A stretch of DNA of 64,000 bases from Aldehydirespirator sp965204875 (GCA_965204875.1 OZ242020.1:496001-560000), one strand, 5' to 3'; shown: positions 1 through 9,364, counted from the first letter of the stretch. The notes: generated by a model from the sequence alone, not told the origin. Numbers and translations: made by a program.

Positions 1-1
1 G

Positions 2-1960
2 GTGTTCAACCCGTCGGGCATCCGCGCTTCGGTGGGTGCGGGCGCAACGGTGCTGGACGCGGCCCGCGCCGGGGGGGTCGATCTCGACTCGGTGTGCGGC
101 GGCAGGGGCATCTGCGGCCGCTGCCAGGTATCGCCCGTCACCGCCGGCGCGCTGTCGGATCCGGGCCCGACCGAGCTGCGGTATTCAGGACGCCGCCCGA
201 TCGCGCCGGACTGCAGGCTCGGCTGCCAGGCAGTGGTGCTGGCCAACGCGGTGATCGACGTGCCCGAGGCGAGCCAGGTGCATCGCCCCGTGGTGCGCAA
301 GGCCATCGACCTCGGCGAGGTGACCATCGATCCGCTGGTCACGCTGCACTATGTGGAGCTGCCCGAGGTGGTGCTCGGGTTCGAGGCGGCGGAGCTCGAC
401 CTCGTGTCCGGCGCGCTGGCGCTGGACTGGGGGATCGAGGGCGTGGAGTTCCCGCTGCGGGTGCTGGCCGGGCTGTCCCCCGCGATCGCCGCGGGCCGCC
501 GCGCCGTGACCGTCGTGCTGCACGACCGCCGGACGGTGCTCGCGGTGCGGCCCGGCTACTCCGACGAGGCGTTCGGGATCGCCGTCGACATCGGCTCCAC
601 GACCGTTGCCGGCTACCTGCTGGATCTCGCCTCGGGTGAGCTGCTGGCCGCCTCGGGCCTGATGAACCCGCAGATCCGCTTCGGCGAGGACCTGATGAGC
701 CGGGTCTCCTACGTGATGATGAACCCGGGCGGTGACGCCGATCTGACCGCCGCCGTGCGGTCCGCTGTCAACGAGCTCGTCGAGGCCCTGTGCGCCGAGG
801 CGGGCGTGCCGCCGGACCGCGTGCACGACCTTGTGGTGGTCGGCAACCCGATCATGCACCACCTCGTCTTGGGCATCGATCCCACGCCGCTGGGCGCGGC
901 ACCCTTCACGCTCGCCACCTCTGCGCCGGTGAGGGGGAGCGCGCAGGACATAGGCGTGTCGTTGCCGCGCTCGGCGCTGTACGTGGGACCCTGCATCGCC
1001 GGCCACGTCGGCGCTGACGCAGCCGCGGCGACGCTGGCCGAGGGGCCGCACCGCGGCACAGATCCGATGCTGGTGGTGGATGTGGGAACCAACGCCGAGA
1101 TCGTGCTCGGCGACGGTGGTCGGGTGTTCGCCGCCTCGAGTCCCACCGGACCGGCCTTCGAGGGCGCCCAGATCAGCTGCGGTCAGAGGGCCACGGCCGG
1201 GGCGGTGGAGCGGGTGCGCATCGACCGCGATACCTGGGAGCCACGGTTCAAGGTGATCGGATGCGACCTGTGGTCAGACCACCCGGGCTTCGCCGAGGGC
1301 CTGCGGGAGGCTGGGCTGGAGGTCTCGGGTCTCTGCGGCTCGGGGATCATCGAGGTGGTCGCCGAGATGTTCCTGGCGGGCATCATCGACGCCCAGGGTG
1401 TGATCGCGCCCGGCGAGGGGCCCCGGCGCGGCCGCGTGGAGCGGGACGGTCGCACGTTCCGGTATGTGCTGCAATCCGAGCCGATCCCGCTGTCGATCAC
1501 GCAGGGCGATGTGCGCGCCATCCAGCTGGCCAAGGCGGCGCTGCGCGCCGGGATCGACCTGCTGCGCGAGCATGCCGACGCAGCCGAGGTGCATGACATC
1601 CGCCTGGCCGGAGCCTTCGGCACGCACATCGACCCGGTGAGGGCGATGGTGCTGGGCCTGGTGCCCGACGGCCCCGCCGGCACCGTGCGCGCCGCCGGCA
1701 ACGCCTCGGGCGTCGGTGCGGCCCGGATGCTGCTGTCACGCCGCCAGCGCGCCGAGGCCGAGCACCTGGTTCGCTCGGTCATCAAGATCGAGACGGCCAC
1801 GGAGCCGCGCTTCGGCGAGCTGTTCGTGGCCGCCATGGGGTTCCCGCACAGCACGGAGCCGACACCGCACCTGGCCTCGGTGATCGAGCTGCCCGAGCCG
1901 GCACCGGCCCAGTTGGAGCCGGCTCGCCGGCGCAGGCGCGGAGCCAGGCCGGCGGCATGA
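2..1960 (+). CDS. RamA-like ASKHA/2Fe-2S corrinoid-protein reactivase (5' end at window edge)
   Basis: Likely ATP-dependent reductive activator of a corrinoid protein, returning inactive cob(II)alamin to cob(I)alamin for methyl transfer. The N-terminus is a plant-type 2Fe-2S ferredoxin domain with Cys32, Cys38 and Cys41 in a CGGRGICGRC motif and a further Cys pair near residue 70. The long C-terminal part carries actin/hexokinase-type phosphate loops (VDIGSTTVAGYLLDL near residue 200, VVDVGTNAEIVLG near residue 360), as in the DUF4445/RamA family. The GTG at base 2 could be the start, but homologues usually have a few more residues before the PSG motif, so the true start may lie upstream of the window. 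It is followed after one base by an MttB-family gene, which fits the role. No corrinoid-binding protein is visible here. Confidence 0.85.
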   Translation: MFNPSGIRASVGAGATVLDAARAGGVDLDSVCGGRGICGRCQVSPVTAGALSDPGPTELRYSGRRPIAPDCRLGCQAVVLANAVIDVPEASQVHRPVVRKAIDLGEVTIDPLVTLHYVELPEVVLGFEAAELDLVSGALALDWGIEGVEFPLRVLAGLSPAIAAGRRAVTVVLHDRRTVLAVRPGYSDEAFGIAVDIGSTTVAGYLLDLASGELLAASGLMNPQIRFGEDLMSRVSYVMMNPGGDADLTAAVRSAVNELVEALCAEAGVPPDRVHDLVVVGNPIMHHLVLGIDPTPLGAAPFTLATSAPVRGSAQDIGVSLPRSALYVGPCIAGHVGADAAAATLAEGPHRGTDPMLVVDVGTNAEIVLGDGGRVFAASSPTGPAFEGAQISCGQRATAGAVERVRIDRDTWEPRFKVIGCDLWSDHPGFAEGLREAGLEVSGLCGSGIIEVVAEMFLAGIIDAQGVIAPGEGPRRGRVERDGRTFRYVLQSEPIPLSITQGDVRAIQLAKAALRAGIDLLREHADAAEVHDIRLAGAFGTHIDPVRAMVLGLVPDGPAGTVRAAGNASGVGAARMLLSRRQRAEAEHLVRSVIKIETATEPRFGELFVAAMGFPHSTEPTPHLASVIELPEPAPAQLEPARRRRRGARPAA

Positions 1961-1961
1961 T

Positions 1962-3539
1962 ATGAGTGATACGAGTGATGTGAGTGATACGAGCGCGACA
2001 GCGATGAGCGAGACGCCCCGTCGCAGGGGCGGCGGGCGGGCGGGGCGCCGTGCCGCACGAGCCTCCGCGGCAGGCCCGGCACAGCCCTACCTGACGAGGC
2101 GCACGCCGCCGTTCGAGATACTCGACGGCGAGGGCCTCGAAGCGATCGAGCGCAACGCCGAGACGATCCTGTCGGAGGTGGGCATCGCCTTCCAGGAGTT
2201 CCCAGAGGCCCTGGATCTGTGGCGCGAGGCCGGCGCGAGCGTCGACGGCGATCTCGTGAGGTTCCCGCCGGGCCTGTGCCGGCAGATCGTCACCGAGAGC
2301 GCGCCGGCCACCTACACCCAGCAGGCGCGCAACCCCGAGCGCAGCGTGCAGGTCGGCGGCAACGCCACCGTGTTCGCGCCCAACTACGGCTCGCCGTTCG
2401 TGATGGACCTCGACGGCGGCCGCCGCTACGCCACGCTGGCGGACTTCGAGAACGTGGTCAAGCTCACCTACTCGCTGCCGCAGCTGCACCACAGCGGCGG
2501 CACGGTGTGCGAGCCGGTCGATGTGGCCGTCAACAAGCGCCATCTCGACATGGTGTACGCCCACCTCCGCTACAGCGACAAGCCCTTCATGGGCTCGGTG
2601 ACCGCCCCCGAGCGCGCTGCGGACTCCATCGAGATGGCCCGCATCGCCTTTGGGGGCGACCTGGCGGGCCGCACCGTGATGACCTCGCTGATCAACGCCT
2701 CCTCACCGATGCGCTGGGACGCCACCATGCTGGGCGCGGCTACCGAGTACGCCCGAGCCAACCAGGCCTGCATCGTCAGCCCCTTCATCCTGGCCGGGGC
2801 GATGTCGCCGGTCACGGTGGCCGGCCTGGCCGCGCAGTCCCTGGCCGAGGCGCTCTCGGGCATGGCCTACCTGCAGCTCGTGCGCCCCGGTGCGCCGGTC
2901 GTGTTCGGGACGTTCGCCTCGTCGATGTCCATGGCCACCGGCGCCCCCACCTTCGGCACGCCCGAGGCCGGGCAGGCGATCTACGTGATGGCGGCACTGG
3001 CGCGGCGCCTGGGGGTGCCGTTCCGTTCCGGCGGGCAGTTCACCTCCTCGAAGCTGCCCGACGCCCAGGCGGCCTACGAGTCGGCTCACACGCTCCTTCC
3101 CACCATGCAGGCGGGCGTGAACTTCGTGCTGCACGCCGCCGGCTGGCAGGAGGGGGGCCTGGCGCTGGGCTACGAGAAGCTGATCCTCGACGCCGACCAG
3201 CTGGGCGCGATGGAGGTGTGGGCCCGCGGCGTCGATGTCAGCGACAACGGCCAGGCGATGGATGCCTTTCTCACAAACGAGCATGGGCAGCACTTCCTCG
3301 GCAACCCCCACACTCTGGCCAACTTCGAGACGGCCTTCTGGCGCTCGGACATCGCCGACGCGGCCAGCTTCGAGCAGTGGCAGGAGGAGGGCTCGCTGAG
3401 CGCGGCTGTGCGAGCCAACGCACGCTGGAAGAAGCTGCTGGCAGATTACGAGCCGCCGCCGATCGACGACGCTGTGGACGCGGAGCTGCGGGACTACGTG
3501 GCCAGGCGCAAGTCAGAGATGCCCGACGAGATCGGCTGA
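1962..3539 (+). CDS. MttB-family (COG5598) methylamine methyltransferase homologue, non-pyrrolysine
   Basis: Predicted cytoplasmic TIM-barrel methyltransferase that moves a methyl group from a quaternary or tertiary amine to a corrinoid protein. The 525-residue frame is open throughout, with no in-frame TAG, so it belongs to the non-pyrrolysine branch of the MttB superfamily, whose known members use substrates such as glycine betaine. Typical family segments are present, including EAGASVDG, GAMSPVTVAG and AGWQEGGLALGYEK. The start is one base after the stop of the reactivase gene, so translation is probably coupled. The first 15 residues come from a short GTGATACGA-type repeat and MSETPRRRG at residue 15 is an alternative start. 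The substrate cannot be read from sequence. Confidence 0.88.
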   Translation: MSDTSDVSDTSATAMSETPRRRGGGRAGRRAARASAAGPAQPYLTRRTPPFEILDGEGLEAIERNAETILSEVGIAFQEFPEALDLWREAGASVDGDLVRFPPGLCRQIVTESAPATYTQQARNPERSVQVGGNATVFAPNYGSPFVMDLDGGRRYATLADFENVVKLTYSLPQLHHSGGTVCEPVDVAVNKRHLDMVYAHLRYSDKPFMGSVTAPERAADSIEMARIAFGGDLAGRTVMTSLINASSPMRWDATMLGAATEYARANQACIVSPFILAGAMSPVTVAGLAAQSLAEALSGMAYLQLVRPGAPVVFGTFASSMSMATGAPTFGTPEAGQAIYVMAALARRLGVPFRSGGQFTSSKLPDAQAAYESAHTLLPTMQAGVNFVLHAAGWQEGGLALGYEKLILDADQLGAMEVWARGVDVSDNGQAMDAFLTNEHGQHFLGNPHTLANFETAFWRSDIADAASFEQWQEEGSLSAAVRANARWKKLLADYEPPPIDDAVDAELRDYVARRKSEMPDEIG

Positions 3540-3550
3540 AGGTTCAGCCG
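3533..3550 (+). terminator. Inverted repeat overlapping the stop codon of the MttB-like gene
   Basis: CGGCTGAA and TTCAGCCG form a perfect 8-bp inverted repeat around GG, and the first arm contains the TGA stop. There is no T-run, so intrinsic termination is only a possibility. The remaining bases up to 3623 contain two further CAGCCG-type copies and no gene. Confidence 0.35.
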
Positions 3551-3623
3551 GATTCGGGCAATCAGCCGAATTCGTCGCTATAGGGCTGGGCTGCAGGGCG
3601 CGGTGCGACCCAGCGCGGGATGA

Positions 3624-3971
3624 TCAGCCGGAGGCGGGGCTGTCGGGACGGCGCAACCCGATCAGGTCACCGGCGGCGTGCAGTTCGAAATGCCACAGGT
3701 CGAGGTCGTCGGGGCTGCTCTCGCGCAATGAGGACACGGCGTGCCAGATCGCCAGGCGGGCGGCGCGCACGGTCGCCTCAGGAGACTCCGCGGCATGCGA
3801 CACGGCGGCGTAACCGGCGGAGATGCCCGCATAGACGTCGCCGTGAACGGCCACAGAGGCCGCCGCCCACTCCGCCAGAGCCCTCAGGGCACGGGGCCTG
3901 GACCGGTTCACCGGGTCGTCGAAGACCGCCTCAACCCATGAGTGCCAAGCTGTTGATCCTCGCTCCGGCAT
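3624..3971 (-). CDS. Hypothetical helical protein, 115 aa
   Basis: I do not recognise the family. The case for a real gene is a strong AAAGGAG Shine-Dalgarno site seven to eight bases before the ATG at 3971, plus typical high-GC codon use. The product is soluble and alanine-rich with probable amphipathic helices, and has no signal peptide or membrane segment. It ends with a short SPASG tail. It lies convergent to the MttB-like gene and upstream of the MFS gene on the same strand. The roughly 215 bases between it and the MFS stop at 4188 show nothing I can name. Confidence 0.6.
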   Translation of the reverse strand: MPERGSTAWHSWVEAVFDDPVNRSRPRALRALAEWAAASVAVHGDVYAGISAGYAAVSHAAESPEATVRAARLAIWHAVSSLRESSPDDLDLWHFELHAAGDLIGLRRPDSPASG

Positions 3972-4187
3972 GCCTGTGCTCCTTTTCGGCCGATCCCTGT
4001 GAGTTCAGTGGGCAAAGGCTAATGGTGTCTCGCAGCAATGGCGATGCGGTGTCCCGCGCCGGCCTCGGCAGCGAATCGGGTAGCGCCGGCCCGAGGCGCC
4101 GGCAGCGGCGCTACATGGTTGCTCCGGTCGCGATGTGGGCGGCGCGACAGGCCGGCCTTGCCGATGGACGACGGGTAGCGGGTCGCG

Positions 4188-5489
4188 CTAGCCGCGGCGG
4201 GGGCGGCGCAGCAGGCCGGCGGCGACCGCGGAGGCCCGAAGCGGCCAGGGATCGAAGCGGCCCTGCTCGGCGACAGGCATCGTCGGATGCACGAATATGC
4301 GGTACACCACATACAGCGCGATCACGAGATGGCAGGTGACGAGCACGGCGAAGTACGCCCAAGACGCCACCAGGGCCATCAGCGCGCCGCCCAGGGTGGG
4401 GCCGATCACTGCGCCCACACCGCTGACCCGCACGATCGAGGCGCTGGCGCCGGTCAGCTGCGCCGGCGAGACGCTGTCGGCGGTGGTGGCCACGGCCAGC
4501 GAGTAGAGCGGGAACGTGGAACCGCCGTGAGCGAACATCAGCAGCAGCGAGAGCGCCGACCCGGGCGCCACCAGCAGGTGCAGGCCGGCCGAGGAGGCAG
4601 CGGTGAGCGCGACGGCGAGGATCACATAGCGGCGCGGCACCCGGTCTGACACGTTGCCAATCAGCCACTGCAGCGCCATCGAACCCACTACGGGCGCCGC
4701 CACGAACAGCGAGATGCGCGAGGCGGGCAACCCCTCGGTGGCGGCGAAGTACGCGCCCAGGCCCATCATGGTGCCCTGCGATACACCGATCCAGAACGAG
4801 GTCAGGATCCCCAGGGGCACGACCTTGACAAGCTCGCGCAGCGATATCGGCTCCGGAACCGACAGCGGCGGTGCGGTCGACGCCGACAGTGCCACCGGCA
4901 CGAGCGCCAGCGAGATCAGCGCGGACGAGACCACGAACAGCTTGAAGCCGGCCGGGTCGGCGCTGTTGAGCATCAGCTGGCCTGTGCCCAGCCCGCCCAT
5001 CGTCACGATCATGTACCGCGACAGCATCCGTCCTCTCGTGGCGTTGGTGGCCATGTCGTTGAGCCATGACTCGACCGTCACCAGGATCCCCGCCAGGCAG
5101 AGCCCGAACACGAACCGCAGCAGCGTCCAGGGGACGGGGTGTATCCAGATGACGTGCAACAGCGCCGCGGCGGAGGCGACCGAGGCCAGGGCCGCGAACA
5201 CCCTGATGTGGCCGACGGTGGCCAGGAAGTGCTCGGCCGCGCGCGTGCCCAGAAGGAAGCCGAGGAAGTAGCCCGTCATCACGATTCCGGTGACGGCGAG
5301 GCCGAAGTCCTCCAGTTCGGCTCGCACGCCCAGCGACACGCGCAGCAGCCCGTTGCAGGTCATGACCAGGGCCACGCCGACCAGCAGGGACTGCACGGCG
5401 CGCAGCCCGTCGGCGCGCGACTCGATCCACGGACCGCCTACGACCGACGCCTCCTGCGGCTCGTCGGGAACCCGCCGACCAGGGCTCAT
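4188..5489 (-). CDS. Major facilitator superfamily transporter
   Basis: Inner-membrane secondary transporter of 433 residues with about twelve hydrophobic segments. The first half has an MTGYFLGFLLGTRAAEHFL stretch and an RFVFGLCLAGILVTVESWLND loop like those of YcaD-type MFS proteins. The second half carries the motif-A-like segment GNVSDRVPRRYV between membrane segments. The cytoplasmic tail is basic (LLRRPRRG). The ATG at 5489 is followed by a short hydrophilic leader before TM1, which fits the family. The substrate is unknown. It lies downstream of an alpha/beta hydrolase gene on the same strand. Confidence 0.85.
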   Translation of the reverse strand: MSPGRRVPDEPQEASVVGGPWIESRADGLRAVQSLLVGVALVMTCNGLLRVSLGVRAELEDFGLAVTGIVMTGYFLGFLLGTRAAEHFLATVGHIRVFAALASVASAAALLHVIWIHPVPWTLLRFVFGLCLAGILVTVESWLNDMATNATRGRMLSRYMIVTMGGLGTGQLMLNSADPAGFKLFVVSSALISLALVPVALSASTAPPLSVPEPISLRELVKVVPLGILTSFWIGVSQGTMMGLGAYFAATEGLPASRISLFVAAPVVGSMALQWLIGNVSDRVPRRYVILAVALTAASSAGLHLLVAPGSALSLLLMFAHGGSTFPLYSLAVATTADSVSPAQLTGASASIVRVSGVGAVIGPTLGGALMALVASWAYFAVLVTCHLVIALYVVYRIFVHPTMPVAEQGRFDPWPLRASAVAAGLLRRPRRG

Positions 5490-5545
5490 TGCCGGATCGT
5501 AACCGCGCGCCGATCCGCCGCGTTCTGGAGAACCCGCCCGGCGTT

Positions 5546-6352
5546 TCAGGCAGCTGCGGACAGTGCCTTCGCGATCACCTGGCGAACCCGGACAGGGCTC
5601 TCGATCTGCATGAAGTGACCGACCCGCTCCAGGCGCACCACCTCAGCCCGATCCGGCCCCAGCGCTTCGATCAGAGAGGCAGCGGCGCGGTCGGGGGTCA
5701 TCTTGTCCTCGCGTCCCAGCACCAGCGTTACACCGCAGCGAAGTCTGGAGGCGGCGGCTTCGGCGCCCCGGTAGGCGTTGCAGGCGGCGAGGTCTGTGGC
5801 GAGCACGCCCTGGCCGGCCCGGTCGAGCAGCGACGTGTTCTGACCGATGAGCCACATTCCCGGCGAGGCGTGACCGCCGACGTGGGCGCGGCTTCCCAGG
5901 GCCCATGACGTGATGAGCCGTCCCGCCACCGGATCGTCGGCGCCGGCCGCGGCCTGCAGCGCCGGATGCACCGGCATCGCGGCCGCGGTTCCCAGCAGCA
6001 CCAGCGAGCGGGCAGCCTCGGGCCGCTGCGCCGCGGCCTCCAGCACCGCGAACGTGCCCATCGAGTGGCCCACGAGGTGAGCTGGGGCCAGCCCGAGCGC
6101 CTCGGTGGTCGTGGCCAGCCAGGCGCCCATCTCCTCGATGGACTCAAGCGGCGGCCCGTCGCTGCCGCCGTGCCCCGGGAGGTCCAGCGCAGCGGCGCGG
6201 TAGCCGTGGTGGGCGATCCAGCGGGTCTGCAACTGCCACACCGTGCGATCACAGCCCGCACCGTGCACCAGCACGACAGCCGGCTCCGCTCCGTCGAGTC
6301 CGCGCCCGCCGGTGGCACAGCGCACACGGCGACTGTCTACGTGTGATTCCAC
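5546..6352 (-). CDS. Alpha/beta-hydrolase fold protein
   Basis: Predicted serine hydrolase. The oxyanion region is VLVHGAGCDRTVW, the nucleophile elbow is VGHSMG, and the catalytic His is in ERVGHFMQIESP near the C-terminus. A GTG start at 6352 gives 268 residues, the usual size. The open frame runs upstream to 6547, but those residues lie inside the sulfhydrylase gene and look noncoding. The start region (bases 6336-6355) is repeated 65 bp upstream. It follows the sulfhydrylase gene on the same strand with a gap of about 80 bp. The substrate is unknown; esterase, lactonase and C-C hydrolase activities are all possible. Confidence 0.8.
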   Translation of the reverse strand: MESHVDSRRVRCATGGRGLDGAEPAVVLVHGAGCDRTVWQLQTRWIAHHGYRAAALDLPGHGGSDGPPLESIEEMGAWLATTTEALGLAPAHLVGHSMGTFAVLEAAAQRPEAARSLVLLGTAAAMPVHPALQAAAGADDPVAGRLITSWALGSRAHVGGHASPGMWLIGQNTSLLDRAGQGVLATDLAACNAYRGAEAAASRLRCGVTLVLGREDKMTPDRAAASLIEALGPDRAEVVRLERVGHFMQIESPVRVRQVIAKALSAAA

Positions 6353-6436
6353 AACCGCGACGCCTCTAGCCAAGCCCCAGCAGGTTGCCGCCGGCGACGG
6401 TCTACGTGTGATTCCACAACAGCGATTGTCTCTAGC
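6336..6436. repeat. Direct repeat, 65-bp spacing, at a gene junction
   Basis: TCTACGTGTGATTCCACAAC occurs at 6336-6355 and again at 6401-6420. Each copy is followed 10-11 bases later by CTCTAGC. The first copy contains the GTG start of the alpha/beta hydrolase. The CTCTAGC after the second copy contains the TAG stop of the sulfhydrylase gene. Confidence 0.9.
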
Positions 6437-7724
6437 GCTGTGAGGCTTTGAGGGCCCGCTCGAGATCCTCGATGATGTCTCGGGGATCCTCCAGGCCGAC
6501 CGAGATGCGGACGAGGTCCTCGCCCACTCCAGCCGCAGCGAGGTCATCGGCCGACATCTGCTGGTGGGTGGTGCTGGCCGGGTGGATCACCAGCGTCTTG
6601 GCGTCGCCCACGTTGGCCAGGTGCGACGCCAGCCGCACCGCTGAGATGAACTTGGCCCCGGCGTCGCGGCCTCCGGCGATACCGAAGCTCAGGATCGCCC
6701 CGGCGCCCCTCGGATACAGACTGCGGGCCGTCTCGTGGTCGGGATGGTCCGGCATCGACGGATGCTTCACCCAGGTCACGGCGTCGTTGGCTGCCAGCGC
6801 CTCGACAACGGCCTCGGTGTTGGACACGTGTCGCTGCATCCGCAGCGGGAGCGTCTCGATGCCCTGGAGGATCTGGAAGGCGTTGGCCGGGCTCATGCAC
6901 GCACCGAAGTCGCGCAATCCCTCGGCGCGGGCGCGGCTGATGAAGGCGCCGGGGCCGAACTCGTCGCTGAAGCTGATGCCGTGGTAGCCGGCGTAGGGCT
7001 CGGTGATGGTCGGAAACAGGCCGGAGGCGTCCCAGTCGAAGCGGCCGCCGTCGGTGAGCACGCCGCCGAGAGCCACGCCGTGGCCGCCGAGGAACTTGGT
7101 GGCCGAGTGCATGACGATGTCCGCGCCGTGCTCGAGGGGCCGGATGAGGTAGGGGGTCGAGAAGGTGGCGTCCACCATCAGCGGGAGGCCCCTGGCATGA
7201 GCCACCTCTGCCACCGCGGCGATGTCGAGCACCTCGATGCCGGGATTGCCGAGCGTCTCGGCGAACACCAAGCGGGTGTCGGCGCGGATGGCGGACGCGA
7301 ACTCTGCCGGGTCGCGGGGATCGACGAGGGTCGTGCTGATGCCGAAGCGCGGCAGGGTGAGGTTGAGCATGTTGTGCGTGCCGCCGTAGATGTTGCGGCT
7401 GGCGACGATGTGGCCGCCCGCGCCCATGAGCGTGGCGACGGCCAGGAAGAACGCGGCCTGCCCGCTGGCGGTGGCCACCGCGCCGACGCCGCCTTCGAGT
7501 GCCGCCACGCGCTCTTCGAGGACGGCCACCGTCGGGTTGGAGATCCGCGAGTAGATGTGGCCCGGGATCTCCAGGTTGAACAGCCCGGCCGCGTGGTCGA
7601 CGTCGTCGAACTCGTAGGACGTCGTGAAGTAGATCGGCACCGCCCGCGCCCCGGTCACCGGGTCGCTGTGCTGGCCCGCGTGCAGGCTCAGCGTGTCAAA
7701 GCGCAGAAACTCCGGCTCAACCAC
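6432..7724 (-). CDS. metY: O-acetylhomoserine sulfhydrylase / aminocarboxypropyltransferase
   Basis: PLP enzyme of the Cys/Met metabolism family. It forms homocysteine (or methionine from methanethiol) from O-acetylhomoserine in the cytoplasm. Markers in order are the N-terminal DTLSLHAGQ, YSRISNPTVAVLEERVAALEGG, the aspartate of MVDATFSTPYL, and the PLP-lysine motif SATKFLGGHG. The C-terminal DLVRISVGLEDPRDIIEDLERAL is typical. At 430 residues it matches the OAH sulfhydrylase branch (about 430 aa) rather than shorter cystathionine synthases. The start is GTG at 7724. The start region is repeated 71 bp upstream. Confidence 0.93.
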   Translation of the reverse strand: MVEPEFLRFDTLSLHAGQHSDPVTGARAVPIYFTTSYEFDDVDHAAGLFNLEIPGHIYSRISNPTVAVLEERVAALEGGVGAVATASGQAAFFLAVATLMGAGGHIVASRNIYGGTHNMLNLTLPRFGISTTLVDPRDPAEFASAIRADTRLVFAETLGNPGIEVLDIAAVAEVAHARGLPLMVDATFSTPYLIRPLEHGADIVMHSATKFLGGHGVALGGVLTDGGRFDWDASGLFPTITEPYAGYHGISFSDEFGPGAFISRARAEGLRDFGACMSPANAFQILQGIETLPLRMQRHVSNTEAVVEALAANDAVTWVKHPSMPDHPDHETARSLYPRGAGAILSFGIAGGRDAGAKFISAVRLASHLANVGDAKTLVIHPASTTHQQMSADDLAAAGVGEDLVRISVGLEDPRDIIEDLERALKASQR

Positions 7725-7802
7725 CGCCCCATCCTAAGCAGCCAGCCGACCTGACGCTCCGCGCGCTCGCCGGCGGAGAACTCGAACTCAACCACCGCCC
7801 CA
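7708..7802. repeat. Direct repeat, 71-bp spacing, over the metY start
   Basis: CTCAACCACCGCCCCA and flanking bases occur at 7708-7731, covering the GTG GTT GAG start of metY, and at 7779-7802 upstream. The upstream copy would encode a similar VVEFEF start in a different frame. Confidence 0.85.
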
Positions 7803-7854
7803 CGGCTTGATAATCGAACTTGCCTGCGGTGAGCCCTTACTGCGTCGGTCGAAA

Positions 7855-8607
7855 CTACGTCGGGGGCGGCTTGATCACCAGGCACGGTTCGTGCAACAAG
7901 CTCACGTCGGAGGACCAACCCGCCCACAGCAAGGCAGCACCGATCAGCGAGAGCGTATTCTTGGGCCGTGACTTCACCGCATACGAGGATCTAGGACGGA
8001 CCTCACCCGCCAATATCCCAGAAAACGAGGCTGTCCCCATGTCTACACTCGGCATAGCTTGAGCGAACGCTTCGACCGCTCTAATGGCGTCGCCTACGTG
8101 CCCGCGCCGACCGTTCTTCGGGGCCTTGGCATCACCGGCTACGAACGCCTCCCAGAGGAAGAGGCCGGTCTGCGCCTCGCGAAACATGGGCCAATCCAAG
8201 AAAGCGCTGATGCCTGGTGAGCATTTGTACACCTCGTCCAAGATCCAGGAGATCTGCGCCAGTCCCGTCGCAAGCACAGCGGCTCCGGCACCGGCACTCC
8301 AAGGGAGAGACACCTCCTTGCCATTACGGACTGCCTTATCGCCATCTCGCGCCTTCCCCAGTTCTGACGGAGCGTCGGGGACGGGTATCCACGACGGACA
8401 TTCGAAGCCGAGCGCAACCTTGCCATGGGCCTTGAGCCTCTGGACGACGTGATCCGCGAATTTTCGGATATCGGTACCGCTCTCCTGCACATTCGCTTCG
8501 ATAGGCCCGCACCAACCTGATCGGCTAAGCGAACCCGACCAGCTGTACCAGCCGAAGTTCTTTGCCGTAATGGACCCGATGTCGGCGCAGCAGATGGTGA
8601 GGATCAT
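7855..8607 (-). CDS. Conserved hypothetical protein, possible RNase H-like fold
   Basis: A 250-residue protein starting ATG at 8607; the longer open frame upstream is low quality. It opens with a hydrophobic strand ending in CCADIGS, then has GFECPSWIPVP, a Gly/Ala segment LPWSAGAGAAVLATGLAQISWILDEV and LFLWEAFVAGDAKAP. The early Asp-Gly and GHVGDAI Asp resemble RNase H-type acidic positions (DUF429-like), but this is a weak resemblance. A TATAGT -10 box ends about six bases before the ATG, so the transcript may be leaderless. No operon partner is visible. Confidence 0.6.
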   Translation of the reverse strand: MILTICCADIGSITAKNFGWYSWSGSLSRSGWCGPIEANVQESGTDIRKFADHVVQRLKAHGKVALGFECPSWIPVPDAPSELGKARDGDKAVRNGKEVSLPWSAGAGAAVLATGLAQISWILDEVYKCSPGISAFLDWPMFREAQTGLFLWEAFVAGDAKAPKNGRRGHVGDAIRAVEAFAQAMPSVDMGTASFSGILAGEVRPRSSYAVKSRPKNTLSLIGAALLWAGWSSDVSLLHEPCLVIKPPPT

Positions 8608-8944
8608 GGACTTACTATAGGCGAAGCCCCGAATGCGGCTCGAAGCGGTTCGGCAGCCGCCAACGCCGCCGGCCACACGCGCACCGAGGCAGGTCCGCAG
8701 CGACGAACCCGACGGTGTGATGCCCGCCGCTGGCGACACCCGCACCGAGGCGGGAGTGGTCTCGGGGCGGGAGTGGTCTTGACGACCTGGGGGCTTTGGG
8801 TGTCCACACCCGCGCTCGGGCGCAGCGGGCCTGACGAGTTGTGGCGTCGGTGGTGGCGCGGGTGGCCGAGGCTTCGCGTTGTGGCGACGCTCCGCGAGGC
8901 GAAGGGGACTGGTGCTCGCGTCGATGGTGGCGCGGTGGTCGGGC

Positions 8945-9094
8945 TTAGCGCTGGCTTCGATAGGGCTGTTGCGCGGCTGTGCCGGCCACGCGGAGCAGGC
9001 CCTCGGCCGCGCCCACGGCGTAGCCGGGGCCGAGCGCGTCGCGCCATACCTGCGCGGGGTGGGTCTCGGTCCTGCGGGTGGGAGATGAACTCAT
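8945..9094 (-). CDS. Possible small protein, 49 aa
   Basis: The ATG at 9094 is preceded five bases upstream by an ideal GGAGGAG ribosome site. The 49-residue product begins MSSSPTRRTETHPAQVWRD and has no recognisable domain, signal or membrane segment. It may be a genuine short gene or the surviving 5' end of a decayed longer gene. The Shine-Dalgarno site is the only real support. Confidence 0.35.
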   Translation of the reverse strand: MSSSPTRRTETHPAQVWRDALGPGYAVGAAEGLLRVAGTAAQQPYRSQR

Positions 9095-9275
9095 GGCAAC
9101 TCCTCCGTCACCTGTGTCCTGCCCGCTGTCTGCGGGCATTCGCATTCTCACACCGGCTGCCGCGTTCAGCACGGCCACACGCCCGCTCCGGCAAGTGATT
9201 TATGTCACATCGCTGGCCGCTTGCACCTCGGCTTCGATCATTGGGCGATTGTGGCGTTGTTACAGGCTTGTCATC

Positions 9276-9364
9276 CGCCAGCGCCGTCGAACACCTGGCC
9301 TCCGTCCAGGGCCCCGCCTCCTCTAGCGCCACCGCCGTCGCGCCAGCGCCATCGAACACCTGGC
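9276..9364. repeat. Direct repeat, 65-bp spacing, beyond the GMC gene stop
   Basis: GCGCC(G/A)TCGAACACCTGG with flanking bases occurs at 9276-9299 and 9341-9364, just downstream of the GMC stop at 9398. There is one mismatch over 24 bp. Confidence 0.85.

Noticed and set aside
1962..3539. Pyrrolysine in the MttB homologues
   Set aside because: Neither homologue (1962 or 31535) has an in-frame TAG.
3620..4339. Plus-strand 239-residue open frame
   Set aside because: It is antisense to a better-supported minus-strand gene with a strong ribosome site and is arginine-rich shadow.
8604..9047. Minus-strand 147-residue open frame
   Set aside because: Its arginine/proline-rich composition is typical of a noncoding GC-rich frame and it overlaps the likely start of the 8607 gene.
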